Assembly (NCBI RefSeq): GCF_000006405.1
Contig: NW_003203798.1
Span: 62,001 to 126,000 of the forward strand
Length of the DNA: 64,000 nt
Origin: Perkinsus marinus ATCC 50983
Taxonomy: Eukaryota; Perkinsozoa; Perkinsida; Perkinsidae
Direction: 5' to 3'
Positions 14,028 through 27,988 of this stretch are shown here, piece by piece. How positions within the stretch are numbered: position 1 is the first letter of the stretch; every line of letters starts with the position of its first letter. Below the pieces are notes generated by a model, which made no database searches, had not been told where the DNA came from, and saw only the letters and a list, made by a program, of their open reading frames with translations. Both the position numbers and the translations under genes were made by a program.

Positions 14028-14694
14028 TCACGGACCTAATTCACATACGGAACTGTTGGACCCGGAAGAATGTATCACGTTGCTCCAGTCGCATGGCAGC
14101 CTTGCACCGTCCGATGGCCTCTGATACGAACAGAAAGACTGCCCGGGAGACCAAATATTCGGAGCAGGAACGAAGAGCGGCGATTGAGACTTGGTGGGTG
14201 AAACGTCGAGTATCGCTTTATCTGCGCTCGGGATAACCTCGAAAATGTAACTTCTCCTATCAGGGAGAGGTAGTCTATCGTCTCCGCCTTCATCGATACT
14301 CTCTTCTCCACCACTTCCATCGTCAAACTCTCTTTCCCCGCCCCCCGTCACCACTCTCTACTTCTCCGCCTTCCTCACGCTCTCCTCCCCCTCCAACATC
14401 ACTCTCTTCCTCCCCATCGTCATCACTCTCTCCGGACTCAGCAACATCCATGCTACCATCGGCATCGTAGAGATCGTCCCCATCCCCCCTGTCAATCTCA
14501 TCGATAAGCGTTCTGTCGTGGAGACGATCGGGGTCTGGAGAAGACACAGATGCACCTCGCGCAGAAACCCGAAGGACTGAGAGGCTCGAGTCAGTGGACT
14601 GTTCCGTTACCTCGTTCACCTTCGTCAGAAGCCTCATCTGTTGCATCAACAGAGCTCGACACGGTTTTCGGTCAAGTTCGGGCGAGTTTTGCAC
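14028..14694 (-). CDS. Possible acidic low-complexity protein (partial model)
   Basis: Two overlapping open segments on the minus strand (14694-14323 and 14354-14028) have strongly acidic, Gly/Ser-rich sequence, for example SGESDDDGEEESD and GGEESIDEGGDD. The frame changes between them near 14330-14350, by a small intron or a frameshift. No ATG start is evident for the first segment, and no domain is recognised. It may equally be a compositional artefact of a CT-rich plus strand (CTCTCCTCCC-type runs). Confidence 0.25.
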
Positions 14695-14879
14695 ATTCTA
14701 CGTTTTTTTCGAGCCTCGACGAGTCTCGAAGAAGGAATTGGCATGGTATGAGCAGTGTGATTAAGACACTCCCACCGCACGTGCATGAGACTTGTGACTC
14801 TAGATAAAACCCTGCTCGCCAGTTCCTGCGCGCATGGTGGTACCATTTAATGGTTACTAACCATCACGAATCGTAATTT

Positions 14880-15170
14880 ACGACGATCTGAGCAGTCGCC
14901 TCCAATGGTGATCCTTCCTGTCTCGATTTCTCCATAGTTGGTCTCCTCGTGTATGGTGCGTGAGAGGTCTAGGCCTAAGAAGCTGGTTGTGCGGAATTTT
15001 GTTCATTCGTAGCATTTAACGTGCAGTACATCACGTTCTTCACATACTGTATGGACTTCGATAGGGAGCTGTAAACATCTTCGAATGACTAACTCATCAT
15101 CTAGCGCCGATGCCAATGTTGAGTTGTTCACCAGTGATGATTGGGTTGAGCGAAGAGACGTTACTCCTGG
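14880..15170. repeat. Dispersed repeat R1, copy b
   Basis: Second copy of R1, sharing CAGTCGCCTCCAA, TTCGATAGGGAGCTGTAAAC, ATGACTAACTCATCATCTAG and others with 10390-10735 in the same orientation. It is diverged and shorter. No coding capacity was recognised. Confidence 0.55.
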
Positions 15171-15388
15171 AGCACACACATGGCATAATCAAGGAACCAA
15201 AGTGTGGTTCCCGAGTCCCCATGTATTCACGGCGTGGCACCTGCCAGGTGTCACCTAGCAGTGCTAGGCTAGCACCGGGTACGCTGAGTACTCTCACAGA
15301 TGGCTGAGGCCTTGCTGCACTATAGACTAGGAGAACAATGGTAACGAAAGGTACCCCTATTGCAGTGAGAACCATTTGCGTATCTTAA

Positions 15389-16952
15389 ATGCTGGTCTTC
15401 CTACTCCCTCTCGCAGCCGTCACTGCCGAGTATGCCGGACTCCAGGCGAGGGAAATGTTCGAAGCCTACAAGGAGAAGTAAGGAGTCACTTCCTTGGCCG
15501 GTTGTCAGATCTTGGAGAGCATTCTCGTCTGGCCAGATTTGGACACGACTTCGGTGCACATGATGATTTCCGTATGAAGATTTTTGCAGATAATCTTCGC
15601 TACATAGAGGAAGAGAATTCTAAAGGTGGGGTCATCCGGTTGGGAACATCTACTCAAGTTGACATGAGAGTACCGCACTACCACTGCAGGTCTGTCCTAC
15701 ACGCTCAAAGTCACTCCATTTGCTCACCTCACCAACGCTGAGTTCAGAATGACGAGACTCGGAAAAGTGGGGAAGGAAAGAAGCTTCACCGGTAGCGCCA
15801 AGCATTTCAGCTATTCCTCTATCACTGATCCTGAAGACCTGATCATCCCCTTCTGTGCAGCTCATCCTTCAGGAAACACCTTTGGTTATGAGGGCTCCGT
15901 TGAAGACCTTCCAGTGGTTGTCAACTATGTTACCAAGGGCTGGGTTACGGGTGTTAAAGATCAGGGAAAGTGTGCCAGTTGCTGGGCCTTCTCAGCTACT
16001 GGTGGGATTCTTCGCTAGTCCGCGCTGATACTTTCCGTGAATATTCTCAACAGGTGCCCTCGAGGGTCTTCACAAGAATCTCACTGGGGACCTCGTGTCA
16101 CTCTCGGAGGAAGAGTTACTCGACTGCAGCTTGAGTTATGGAAACGCGTATGTTCCAGTTTTGACAAAAGGGTTTTGTAGCTTGTCTACACAAGATTCCT
16201 CAACCTCTTCAGGGCCTGTCAGGGTGGTGAGATGTATGAGGCGTTTCAATACGTGAAGGATCACGGGATCGGTTCAGAGAAGGATTATCCATATGAATCA
16301 AAAGACATTCCAATCTTATTCCCGATTCGTTTTCCCTGTCGAAGCGATACTACAAAGGATGTCATTGCGGTGAGTTCAGCAACGTTAATCGACTAGACTG
16401 CTGATCCTTCTGATCTTTAGCCCCATTCTATAAGCTATGTGCACGTGACGCCGAAATCGAAACCATCACTTCTGGCAGCGATAGCTGTTATTGGACCAGT
16501 TAGTGTTTCTGTTGATGGAGGGTCGCCTGCCTTCCAACACTATGGTGGAGGGATTCTGAGTTGTACGGTGGCATGACACTGCTATGATCCCATATGAAAC
16601 GACTTTTCGCTTTCAGCTAATTGCTCGACGATGCTGGATCACGGTGTTCTCGCAGTTGGCTATGACCTGGAAGCAGCTGAGCCGTGAGTTCTCGTCATCG
16701 CACTCGACAACGCGCTGTTCAGTTACTATCTTGTGAAGAACTCTTGGGGAGCTGATTGGGGAGAGAAAGGTTACATCAGGATCGCCATTGACGATACACC
16801 CGAGGGTGAGCCTACATCTTCAACGCATTTTAATGTTCTATATCTCGCAACCAGATGGATATTGTCAGGTCTGTGCGGCATCTTGCTCGATTCAACCTAC
16901 CCCATTGCACCTCGAATGCACTACTAGACGCCCACCATGTTCGGCCCAGTGA
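15389..16952 (+). CDS. Papain-family cysteine protease (cathepsin L-like)
   Basis: Nine exons (starts 15389, 15537, 15690, 16054, 16213, 16421, 16617, 16723, 16855) give a 376-residue preproenzyme. A signal peptide ([13 protein letters not shown]) precedes an I29-type propeptide containing [17 protein letters not shown] and [11 protein letters not shown]. The mature domain has the catalytic Cys in [13 protein letters not shown] (family usual CGSCWAF), the CxGG stretch [11 protein letters not shown], the catalytic His in [10 protein letters not shown] and the Asn in [14 protein letters not shown]. Chain folding and disulphides fit peptidase family C1A, acting in lysosome-like compartments or after secretion. 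Introns are 37-65 bp. The C-terminus is unusually Cys-rich (YCQVCAASC and further cysteines) and longer than the usual CGI...SYPV ending. Confidence 0.93.
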
Positions 16953-19671
16953 AGCATTCTTGGCAACAGCTCTTCAGCAGCTTTGCGAAGTCTCCCGTGG
17001 TGGTGTATTCTTTACGGCAGGGATCGTGCTTTACCTAACAGGTGTTCTTCGTGGACCAAGCGGCCTCCCTACTCTTTCGTAAGGTCCACACACTTTTTAT
17101 TCTCCGTAGAACCTGCGCTTCCGCATTAGATTACAGATGTGATGCTCGTCTTTCCTTACACTTTCCGAATCTTCTCCTGGAGATTGGGTTCGTAACACGC
17201 GAGATTACGACTAGCATGGTCCATCAAGTTTACTGACTCTCTGCTTAATCATATCAGAAAAAGTCGCCGCGCGAGAGGGATAGTCCTGATCCGAGACTGA
17301 CTATCAAGCAATTAATAATTCGCTTCTGCACGAATGCACTGTACAGTACGCTGCGGAAAAAACCTCCCACCTGAGAAAATGCCCGAGAGAGGTGGGCCAC
17401 ATCTGATAATTTTGTGGCTCGTGGAAAGTTTTCACTGGAAACTGGTGGACGCATTACCCATTCTCTTAGCAGAGCTTGATGGATGACCTGACCCGGATAT
17501 GAATGGTGCCCGTCAGGCAATGGCTGAGGGAATCGAAACCTCAATGGCTGTGATGTGACGAGGAGAAGCCCCGCTTGCGTGAGATTTCGACATTATGGGC
17601 TCTGGGGAGTGACCCTGAGTTTCGTTTATCTGCCTTGTGCTCAATGGCCCGGCCATAGACCACGGCCAGAATAGCCGTGCCGAGTAAACGAGAATGCTCC
17701 TCGGGACTGGTCGTCCTCGTCTGATATCGGGATTTTCCAACCCGCGTACAGGGGCTGCTCTCTTGATTGTCTCAAATATACGGGTCTAAGGTTTAGGAAA
17801 CCTGCGCTTAGCGCTCGCTAGAAGATTCGTGACTGTCGTCTATGATATTATGACAGCTATGCTGCGGCTCCCTGGTTCTTTCTCAATTATATATCGCGTG
17901 GAGCTTTCCACTGGTATCGCCTTGGGGCTCCCCTCCAGACGTAGATCGTCCATCATTGATCTGTTCGTGAAAGGCGACTATCACTCAGAATTGATACAGC
18001 AAGAGCTCTCACTTGTGATCATCGCCGGGATGCCTTTTAGTGCCCACTGAACTGTTTATGTGGGAAGTTTAGTGCTCACTGACAGTGGGTCACTGTACCA
18101 TTTCAACCTCGTAAGAATAAATATGTAACTCGATTGTGCCCGATGAGTTTCGCGCGATGTGCTTTCTTAGCTGGGTAGGAACTTCCGTGGTCCAAAAGTG
18201 GGTCCAGTTGGTCCAATAGTGGATAATAGATCAAATAGTATAATATGTCGAGCTTTCATCCTCGAGCGAGCGACTTCCCTATAGGTCCAAACCTGGTTTG
18301 GTCCAGAAGTGGGGAAATCGCTGCTGTCGGGTACAACGTCGGGTACGAACGACGTAGCGCTCTCCCAAAGTAGCTTCCAGGCTATAGCGGCCTAGACGTC
18401 TATGACTTACTGAAGCCACTTCGGCACAGAAGATCGAGGAGGGGTGTCGGAGACTCGACGTCCATCTGTGATCTGACTATTATTGATCGATGACAGGATT
18501 TGAGCCTGGGTGACGCCGATGATAAATCTAGATTTTACCATTTCACCAACAGGTCTAGTTGAACTAAGATGCTAACATAACGCATATACTATCTGGTGCG
18601 TACGCAACTGGAACGACACAACTGCACGACGAAACTTATATCACGGTATTTAGAGCTGACTAGGTTCACCACGTACACTCCGAACCATATTCTAAGATGT
18701 GTGGATGATATGTGGTTCATCGAGACGTACTAATAAGACACTCGGTACCAACCCCGGAATCAAATCTATGATGATAACGGGAATGGGAAGATGGGGGGAT
18801 GACAGGAGCAAAAATACAACGAGCAATAGACTGATAGAAAATGAGCAGATGTGAATCAAAAATTCACACTAGCTATTATGACGGGCGAACTGATAGCTTC
18901 TGAGAAAATTGTCGCTGTGTGCAGGCTTGCTGCCTACCGAACAGGGACCGTCGCAGGGCGTCGTCTTGGACCTACATCAGACGTGCTCGTCGGTACAAGT
19001 GTTGTTCCGCCGACTGGGAGGTAGACGATCCTTAGTTGGGGTTCCTGACATATGTGGGACACCGCTCCAGTAGCAATGGTAGAAGTGAGAGAAAAGTGAA
19101 GAATGTTACGCATGGATGTATTGTCATTGATAATTTATCACACGAGCTACCAGTGTAGGGGTGGTTAGTAGTTAATCTAGACACTTCTTGATCACCACTT
19201 AGGGGGACGTGCTAGAGTGGTAGACTCGATCTCTACTTGGCACCGGGAGAGCCCCGACCACCCCTACGCGACGATGACTCGTGAGAGAAACCCCACCATA
19301 CTCCAAGGCACCCGCTGAGGGATGTACGAGTATAGGCAGAGGTGGTCAAGGCTTGGCACCGGCTATACCGAACCGGTCACCCCCAGAGACCAATTAAGTG
19401 GCCTCCTCAACTATCATCGGAAGGTACTCAGCGTAACTTGCGCCGTGACGGGGCGAGCGCGAAGTCGCGTAGTCTCTGCATTTGAACAAGGTTTATCGAA
19501 AATAGTAGCGGAAGTGAATCTATCTAATGGTCTTTTCGTCATTTGAGCAGGACTGGCTGAGGTTGCTGAAATGTGTATCTTCCACACTCGTTGGCTAAGG
19601 AACCATACACACTGTGTTATTTTCTCTCATCATAGGTCTCACCATCAGTTGCTATTCACCATCGTACTCGG
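16953..19671. other. Gene-poor stretch
   Basis: No convincing gene on either strand. Minor structures are the GGTCCA cluster listed separately, a tRNA-like minus-strand sequence near 18486-18556 with a TGGTGAAATGGTA A-box and a T-arm-like CAGGCTCAAATCCTG but no acceptor stem, and an inverted repeat of GTAGGGGTGGT near 19153 and 19258-19268. Confidence 0.4.
18188..18315. repeat. Cluster of GGTCCA(A)nAGTGG motifs
   Basis: GGTCCAAAAGTGG, GGTCCAATAGTGG and GGTCCAGAAGTGG occur within about 125 bp, with additional GGTCCA copies. Meaning unknown. Confidence 0.4.
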
Positions 19672-21479
19672 ATGACATCCTCTGTTGAACCCTTCGTCTA
19701 TCTTGACTATAACGCAACTACGCCGGTGGACCCAGAAGTCGTAACGGAGCTGATGCCGTATCTGGGAGGAAAGGAGTTCGGCAACCCTAGCAGCTCTCAT
19801 CTCAAAGGACGGTAATGTGAGTGAAAAGATCACGAAGCTATGAAGTCATGCAGTATACAAACTGGAAGACTTCTAGTAGAAGTCGTTCAGTCGTCGTTCC
19901 TATAGGCATGCGCATACAGCGGTTGATATGGCTCGGGGGAGAGTGGCAACGTTGCTCGGCTGCGATGAAACGAGTGTAGGTCTAAGGATGAATCATACCA
20001 AGTCGGATGCGTTCGAATTGCAAACATGATCTCAATGAATCAAGTTCATGTGTCATGTGTAGGTTTTCTTCACCTCGGGAGCTACTGAATCTCTGAACTG
20101 GGCAATCAAAGGGGCGGCATTCCAACAACGGAAGGATAGTGGTCGGAACCATATCCTCATCAGTGCTGTTGAGGTAGAGGTATGCCTCTCTCTGACTTGT
20201 CACGTTGGTCTCCCCATCTCAGCACGTATGTGTTTTCAATATCGTGAAGTGGCTAGCCAGTGAGCACGGCTTCGACTGTGAAGTGTGTCCAGTGGACAGT
20301 CAGGGCCGAGTGGATCCTTTGAAGGTGAAGTCATTGATACGGCCTGGGAAGGTAAGCGACATACCCGGTTTTGCTCTCTATAGCGGATCATATCGTCTCT
20401 TAGACGGCATTAGTGTCAATCCAGCACGGTAATGCCGAAGTCGGGACGGTCGAGCCAATAGCCGAGATCGTGGCTGCGGTAGAGGAGGTCGACAGTAACG
20501 TTGTCGTTCACACTGATGCAAGTCAGAGTGCTGGTAAAAGAACTCAAGGCTTGTAACTAGTTCAAGTATATTGCACGTCAGGGAAATATCCGCTTTCTGT
20601 CGAGTCTCTGGGCTACCCAGATCTGATCACTCTAGCTGGGCATAAGTTCTATGCGCCTAAGGGGATTGGTGCATTGGTGACTCCATCTGGTGTCACCATC
20701 GAACAGCTCATGCATGGTGGAGGACAGGTCCCCCCATGATCAAGCCTTTAGTGGATAGAATAGATTCGATGATTTCAGGAATTCGGTGAGAGATGCGGAA
20801 CGGAGAACGTCCCATGGATAGTGGGATTCGGCAAGGCGTGTGAATTGGTACATAATAATCTTAGCGTCTATATGGACCACATGAGGTAAATAACCACCCA
20901 GTGTCGGTGCAGTGTATATAGCTGGTCTAAGCTCGTTGCGTCGAGTGCTTTTGGAGGCATTGAAGGAGGCCGTCACTCTTGAGGCCGGGCCGACTGCATG
21001 GGAAATGATCTGCGTGAATACACCGCTCAATGTGAGTCTCAATCGACGATTCCTTCGGAAGCGACCATGGCCCCACAGGATCCGACGTGTCCAGTGTTGG
21101 CCAACACTCTGAGCATCAGCGTGAAGGGCATACAAGGGGCGGACGTTGTTAAGGAGCTTGGCGATAAGGTTGGTATCAGCGCAGGTAAGGGTGAAAGGCA
21201 AAAGTGTACAGTGTGAAGACATACTACCAGGCTCGGCGTGCCATAGTGGCGAACACGTAATGTCGTCAGTACTCAAGGCTATGAAGGTTGAACCAATATG
21301 GGGTCTTGGCACCCTAAGATTCTCCATTGGTCGTATGACAACAGAGGAGGAGGTGCTCAATCATTACTGACAATTTAATGTGTGGAGCTGACTTGTAGGT
21401 ACGACGGGCCACTCGCATAGTTGCTCGCGTTATTGCTAAACATTTGAGTGATGGTGTCGAAGAAGACACGTTTCAGTGA
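19672..21479 (+). CDS. NifS-type cysteine desulfurase
   Basis: Eleven exons (19672-19811, 19906-19975, 20063-20173, 20223-20351, 20404-20533, 20582-20727, 20779-20885, 20932-21031, 21079-21184, 21231-21352, 21399-21479) sum to 1242 bp, a 413-residue protein. Diagnostic features are [13 protein letters not shown] near the start, [32 protein letters not shown], the PLP lysine in [11 protein letters not shown], the active-site cysteine in [12 protein letters not shown], and [13 protein letters not shown]. The enzyme removes sulfur from cysteine (or selenium from selenocysteine) using PLP. The ACHSG loop resembles the selenocysteine-lyase and bacterial NifS branch more than mitochondrial Nfs1. 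No targeting peptide is evident at the chosen ATG. All introns but one are 46-94 bp, and phases agree throughout. Confidence 0.93.
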
Positions 21480-22545
21480 TTGCCTGTTTCCTTGTGACTC
21501 GGCTGTCGTGTTGCGCGCGTGGATGTAATTTGCACTGAATGGTTCGTAAGAGTGCGTTGTATATGGTAGAATTGGACGAGCACATGAGTGCATACTATGC
21601 ACTGCATAGCATCTTTCCCAATTAGACTGGGGGTCGATCTGAAAACGACTGATGAGTTTACATTCTTTTGTTCGTCCAACTCCGACAGGGTGTGGTTGTT
21701 TTGATTATTGCGGATCAGTATGTAGACACCACTCGTGTGAAAGGAATAGAAAAGAGCGGAGGATCCGTGCCCAGAGATACCCTCACAACACAGCAGGACG
21801 ACGCAGGTTTGAAGTAATGGAGCTTCATCATTCTAGAGAAGAGAATCCCTGTTGAGGGAATTGTTATGATTTGTAGATTATAAAGATTTGAACGGAAGGA
21901 GAGTAGAATACTCCATCATGCAGATGTATGGATTGACAATTCAGCTCTAATTTCGGAATTGAATGAGGGAGCGGTCCATGACCGCCGCATGGAAGTCCCG
22001 AACTGCTTCAGCTATATAAAAGTGACACGATATGAATGAGCTGTCGAGAATCCCGATTCGGAACTAATGCATTTGTGGGCACCGAACTAGCCCACAATGT
22101 GATGATCCAAGCTGCTCCGCGGACAAGAATGGACTTCGTCCACCTCCCTGCCAAACTCAACAGAATGCACAGTTAGGCTGACTTTGAAAGTTTCAAATTG
22201 AAACTACTGCCAGCTTCGACCCCTGAGGTTTCCTTAACCTCGGCAAGGCATCGGATAAGCAACCACTGATACAATCGTTCTACCAGCTATTTTCGTTATT
22301 ATTGGTTATTGTTGTTGAACACTCTGTATCTTTGGTTTTTGCGGCTGGCCTCAGGAAGCCGTTCCTCAGAAGCTACTATTAACAACACGAAATATCAAGC
22401 AGTTCAGAATCACCGAGTCAGCCAGCAAGAGAATGCCGTGGCCTCAAAAGTCAATGAAGAAACGATGAGAAATACTCATTTGGCAGAGTTCTTCTCCTCT
22501 GGGCAGTCACTGTCCATCCAAATAACCGCACCTAAGTCGTATTAC
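21480..22545. other. Intergenic, no gene recognised
   Basis: Open stretches exist but lack motifs. An apparently secreted open frame at 22309-22569 begins with TTG rather than ATG and overlaps the end of the next gene antisense. Confidence 0.4.
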
Positions 22546-24145
<1,600 letters not shown>

Positions 24146-24703
24146 CCTCAATAACAACAAAAACTGGGATAATGCTGCTGATCGAATCAAACACGATGAA
24201 GACACTCCGGGCCAGGCACACAATCCCGACGACGAACCAACACAACGCTGTCTCCTTATCCCTGCATTAACTTCATCATGGACATATAGCAGAACGATTC
24301 GTACTTTTCCAAAAAGGATAAAACTTTTCAAACGTGTTGGCGCTCTTCAAATGATCCGTACCACGTATTGTGAAGCCAACAGCATGAGCGACTGTGGTCT
24401 AGTCCCAGGAACATTTGTAAAGTTAAATGGTCTCACACGATTGTCAGAACAAAGACACTTGGCAGGTCCACTGGGCCTCTACTACACTGACTACAAGGGC
24501 AATATATTAATAATGATATCGAGGCGGATGAAGGAAGACATTAAGGAATTCTCAATACGTATTCCGTCGAGACCTGCTCAATATAACCCGTCACGATGAT
24601 GGGAGTCCCACACATTTAGTGTCCGCATTTGATCTCACGGGCTGAACCTTCCGAGTCGAAAATTTCGACTCGAAACTCCCAATGATGATGCGGATCTGAA
24701 TAA
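24146..24703. other. 5' flank of the ADH gene
   Basis: No gene recognised. A long plus-strand open frame over 23952-24599 is antisense to ADH exons 1-2 and has no recognisable features. A GTCGAAAATTTCGAC palindrome lies near 24656-24670. Confidence 0.4.
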
Positions 24704-24982
24704 TTTCGCGGCGCGTGACATTTCTCATGGGCGCTTCCAGTGGAAACGCTCATGAGAAATGAGCCTTCCACTACTCCTGGAGTAGTACTTCATCACTAGC
24801 CTCAGCACGTTACGTTAAATCCTCATCACCAGGGTCTCGATCCAACTGCGGGCATGTGTGCTGTTGTTGTTGTAATCTTCAATGTAACGAGGTATCTGAT
24901 AACACTGCTAAAATAACACTCTTCTAACTTGGTACACCCATACGACGATTGAGATGACCGAGCTGGGAAACTACCGCGCGCC
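24704..24982. mobile_element. MITE-like element with GTGGCGCG ends
   Basis: The left end ATTTCGCGGCGCGTGACATT (about 24707) is matched in inverse orientation by CTACCGCGCGCCACAAAAT (about 24963-24981). Inside the left arm lies a long hairpin (CATTTCTCATG ... CATGAGAAATG, about 24718-24762). No transposase was found. The end motif also occurs alone near 9636, 17421 and 58709. Confidence 0.45.
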
Positions 24983-25363
24983 ACAAAATCCTCCCCGCTC
25001 ACTCCGTCCTCTGATTTCTCCCGCCATATCCCGTCTGGTGTTACTGTTGTTGATATACTTGACTGACTGGTGACTGAGGACCATCAGCCAGAATACTCGA
25101 GTTAGTCGTAGGCGTCTGCAGTACAGCTACTGACGATACATCAGTTATCACCATCTAAGATATTCCACAGGAGCATCACTCAGTGATAAAAGGTCAATCG
25201 CTCATCCATCTACAACGGTGCGATCCTCTAGCCGATCCATGAGGACGGACAGAGGATAATAACACCATTCAATTCATCAGAGATGCACATCAAGACGAGT
25301 CTGCATCGCTCCGTCTACAAAGTTGCTAAAAAATCCTTCCGATGCCGGCCGCTGGTGGTACTG

Positions 25364-25655
25364 CTATTGATAATACGGTCCATAACTTCCAGCAGCGTTA
25401 TCCATATTATTCCCCCCTGTACCATTGCGACGACCTCCCTTACCACCATCCCGACTGCTGTGATAGGATGGCAGATACAAGGTCATTGGCAGATTGAGAT
25501 GTAAAATGACTCGACAGAAGGATACGACGCGTGAGCGACTCCAACGAGCCAAACAAGATATCGGAAAGAAGTTCTTTCAGAGAACCAACCTCTCTGAAAA
25601 GCATATCAATTTCTAATGCTATCAGAAAAGCTGGTTTCCTCGCTGCCGTCACCAC
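25364..25655 (-). CDS. Possible C-terminal exon of a Gly-rich protein
   Basis: The minus strand encodes RDGGKGGRRNGTGGNNMDN and a stop after SYGPYYQ, the composition of an RNA-binding or nucleolar tail. Upstream exons could lie at about 25450-25842, but I could not join them consistently. Function unknown. Confidence 0.25.
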
Positions 25656-27173
25656 CTAATGGGTGGCACCCATCAAGTCTATCGACTTGGCCATACTTCC
25701 CCCTTCCACTGACCGTCACATCATCTCGAAAGCCATCCCCCGTCGACCTCAACTCCGTCAACTCTCCATCACCATCAACGGTTCGCCTCACAAGCGTCGG
25801 TGCTCCTCCCCACTCAGTATCACTTATGGTAGGTAATGTCACATTAGTTGTTACATTAGGTTGGTAAGAGCATCTGCAACACCACCCATAACAAGGATAT
25901 CTTCGAGTGCATTCTCGGTCATAATAAGAGATCAGAGACGATCAACCTTCTCTAGCGGAACCTCGGCCGAACCCGGTATATACACTGGTTCGGTGTCTCG
26001 AGATTCGTAATAATCTGATCGAAAACAATCCAACTACTCGTTATCTACGTATACGAAACAAATTTTATGTTCATCAAAGGAGGAGAGATATGCGTTGACC
26101 ACCTGGAGGCCCATCTGTTTCAATCGGATAGCAAGTCTATCTATCCGAATCCAACACAAGCTCGGTACTCAGCATAGAAAAGGAAAATGGTTGTAGAACA
26201 TCGGCGCACCGTCGATTTTCCGCTCTCGCTGACGAATTCGCCATGGCAATTCACAGACTTGGAATTGCGTATTCTGAATGAAGATATCTTTGGACGGACT
26301 GCATGGAGTTTCATCCACTCTTTTCATCAGTGCGAATCTTTGACATGCCTGTTCTAAGATCAGACTTATCCTGGAGTCAGAAATGTGTCTTCCAGAAATT
26401 AGGCGGAATTTCATCGCACGGCAACGAGTCTTGGCGATTCTGATTCAGAAAGTTCGGCGCCCTTCTACTCTTCTAGGCGGACAAGCCTAACTCGTTCGGC
26501 TTTTAATAGAGAAGTAGTCGTCTATGTAAGTCATGATGATCACGGCGAACAATACTCGCAACATATGTGTGAGACTCTCAGCCACGCTCAAGTAGTCAGT
26601 CGCAGATGTCACAGCGCCGAATGGCAGTACAATGTGTCGGAAGCACTGTGGGTTACCGTCTACAACTTCTCGATCCAGGAGTTTTCACTGCGTGAATACA
26701 GCACTTGGGAGCCAGCTAATCCAAACGTCAATCCATCTCCTGTGCTGAATGATATCCACCAGAATGTGAATATGGAAGATGTTCACTTGATATTTCAGGT
26801 CCGGCACGATATCCAAGCAAATGACTTACCACTCAGCGATAAGTCACTGACTCGGTGTTGTGACGCAAAACCCAACAATAGTCATGATAGAACCAGCCTA
26901 CCCGGTAGATCTGGGACCACTAGATAGTCCATAGATATCGTATAATGAAACATGCCAGTAAATGCAGGAGTATGTTTCCAGGTAATGCATCAAGTTTGTG
27001 CCATTACCTGCCTGACAACATACGCGGCGTATGATACGCCAGGGACATTACTTCAACAAGGAACAGAGCTTCTGCCAAGGACGGAGCACTCAAAGGAGTA
27101 GTTTCATCGCACTGAGTTTGTGATCAAATTTAAAAGCGACAAACTCAAAACTCCCCTGTTCGTACCGGAGTTT

Positions 27174-27692
27174 TCATCGGTACTGAATAGCAGAGAAACA
27201 AGATTCTCGTAACAAGAACTCACATGTTGAAAGGCTCACAGGACCTCCGTCGGAGGCTCCACGCTCTCCAGAGAAGGAGCTTTTCGACTCGGAAGCCAAG
27301 AGGTACTGCAAGGGATAACGAGACAATCTCCCAGAGTGATTAGGCTCGATGAGGAAGGAGAGCAACTGATTGAAAATTTCTCTCAGTTGCTCTCCTTCCT
27401 CTGCTTGTATTCCTCTGTGAAATATCACGTTGTTGAGATATACGCAGAGTTGTCGTACACCAGCGAATGACTAGCATCTATCAACGACGACATGAATCAA
27501 CGTCCCGCGGCGTGACTCCCGCCTACCGCTTGGAGAAACATCATTATGAATCCAAGCCTCGAGAGAAATATCATTCACACAGCTGGTAAGCTCAACACAG
27601 ACGTGAGTTGAGTCTCCCTTGTGAGAGGAAATTTCCCGAAGTATAATAATACCCTCAGCGGAACGAAACGATCGAGTTACAAATCGAAACAT
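27174..27692 (-). pseudogene. Coding-like frame interrupted by one in-frame TAG
   Basis: Reading from 27692, one frame stays open for 173 codons except for a single TAG at 27471-27473. Both sides have ordinary amphipathic composition (for example LREISSHKGDSTHVCVELTS before, EEGEQLREIFNQLLSFLIEP after). No splice pair that removes the stop in frame was obvious. It could be a decayed gene, a readthrough case or a sequencing error. No family recognised. Confidence 0.35.
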
Positions 27693-27988
27693 ACTACCAC
27701 CTCAATGATAGAGAGGAGTCCTTCCTCCAGTGACCTGGCTGAACGACGGTTGAGGTCAGTCTCGGGAAACTTCAATAGTGGAAAAAGTCCCCCCCCCTCG
27801 ACGTCCTCCATCAATCGAGGATAATAGAAAAACCCCCTCGCGGGTCAACTTACCAGCATCGATATTCACGCGAGAAATATCATGGAAATGACCCAGGGAG
27901 GACAGCCATTGAACCAAGCTAGGCATACTGCAGACACTCTAACTCAGCACGGTGAGGGGGATGGTCGAGAAACGGCAGTGGAGGGATC

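Noticed and set aside
18486-18560. Functional tRNA gene on the minus strand
   Set aside because: T-arm and D-arm resemble a tRNA, but the acceptor stem does not pair.
26565-26927. 120-residue plus-strand open frame
   Set aside because: No motif, no splice context and unremarkable composition; it may be chance.
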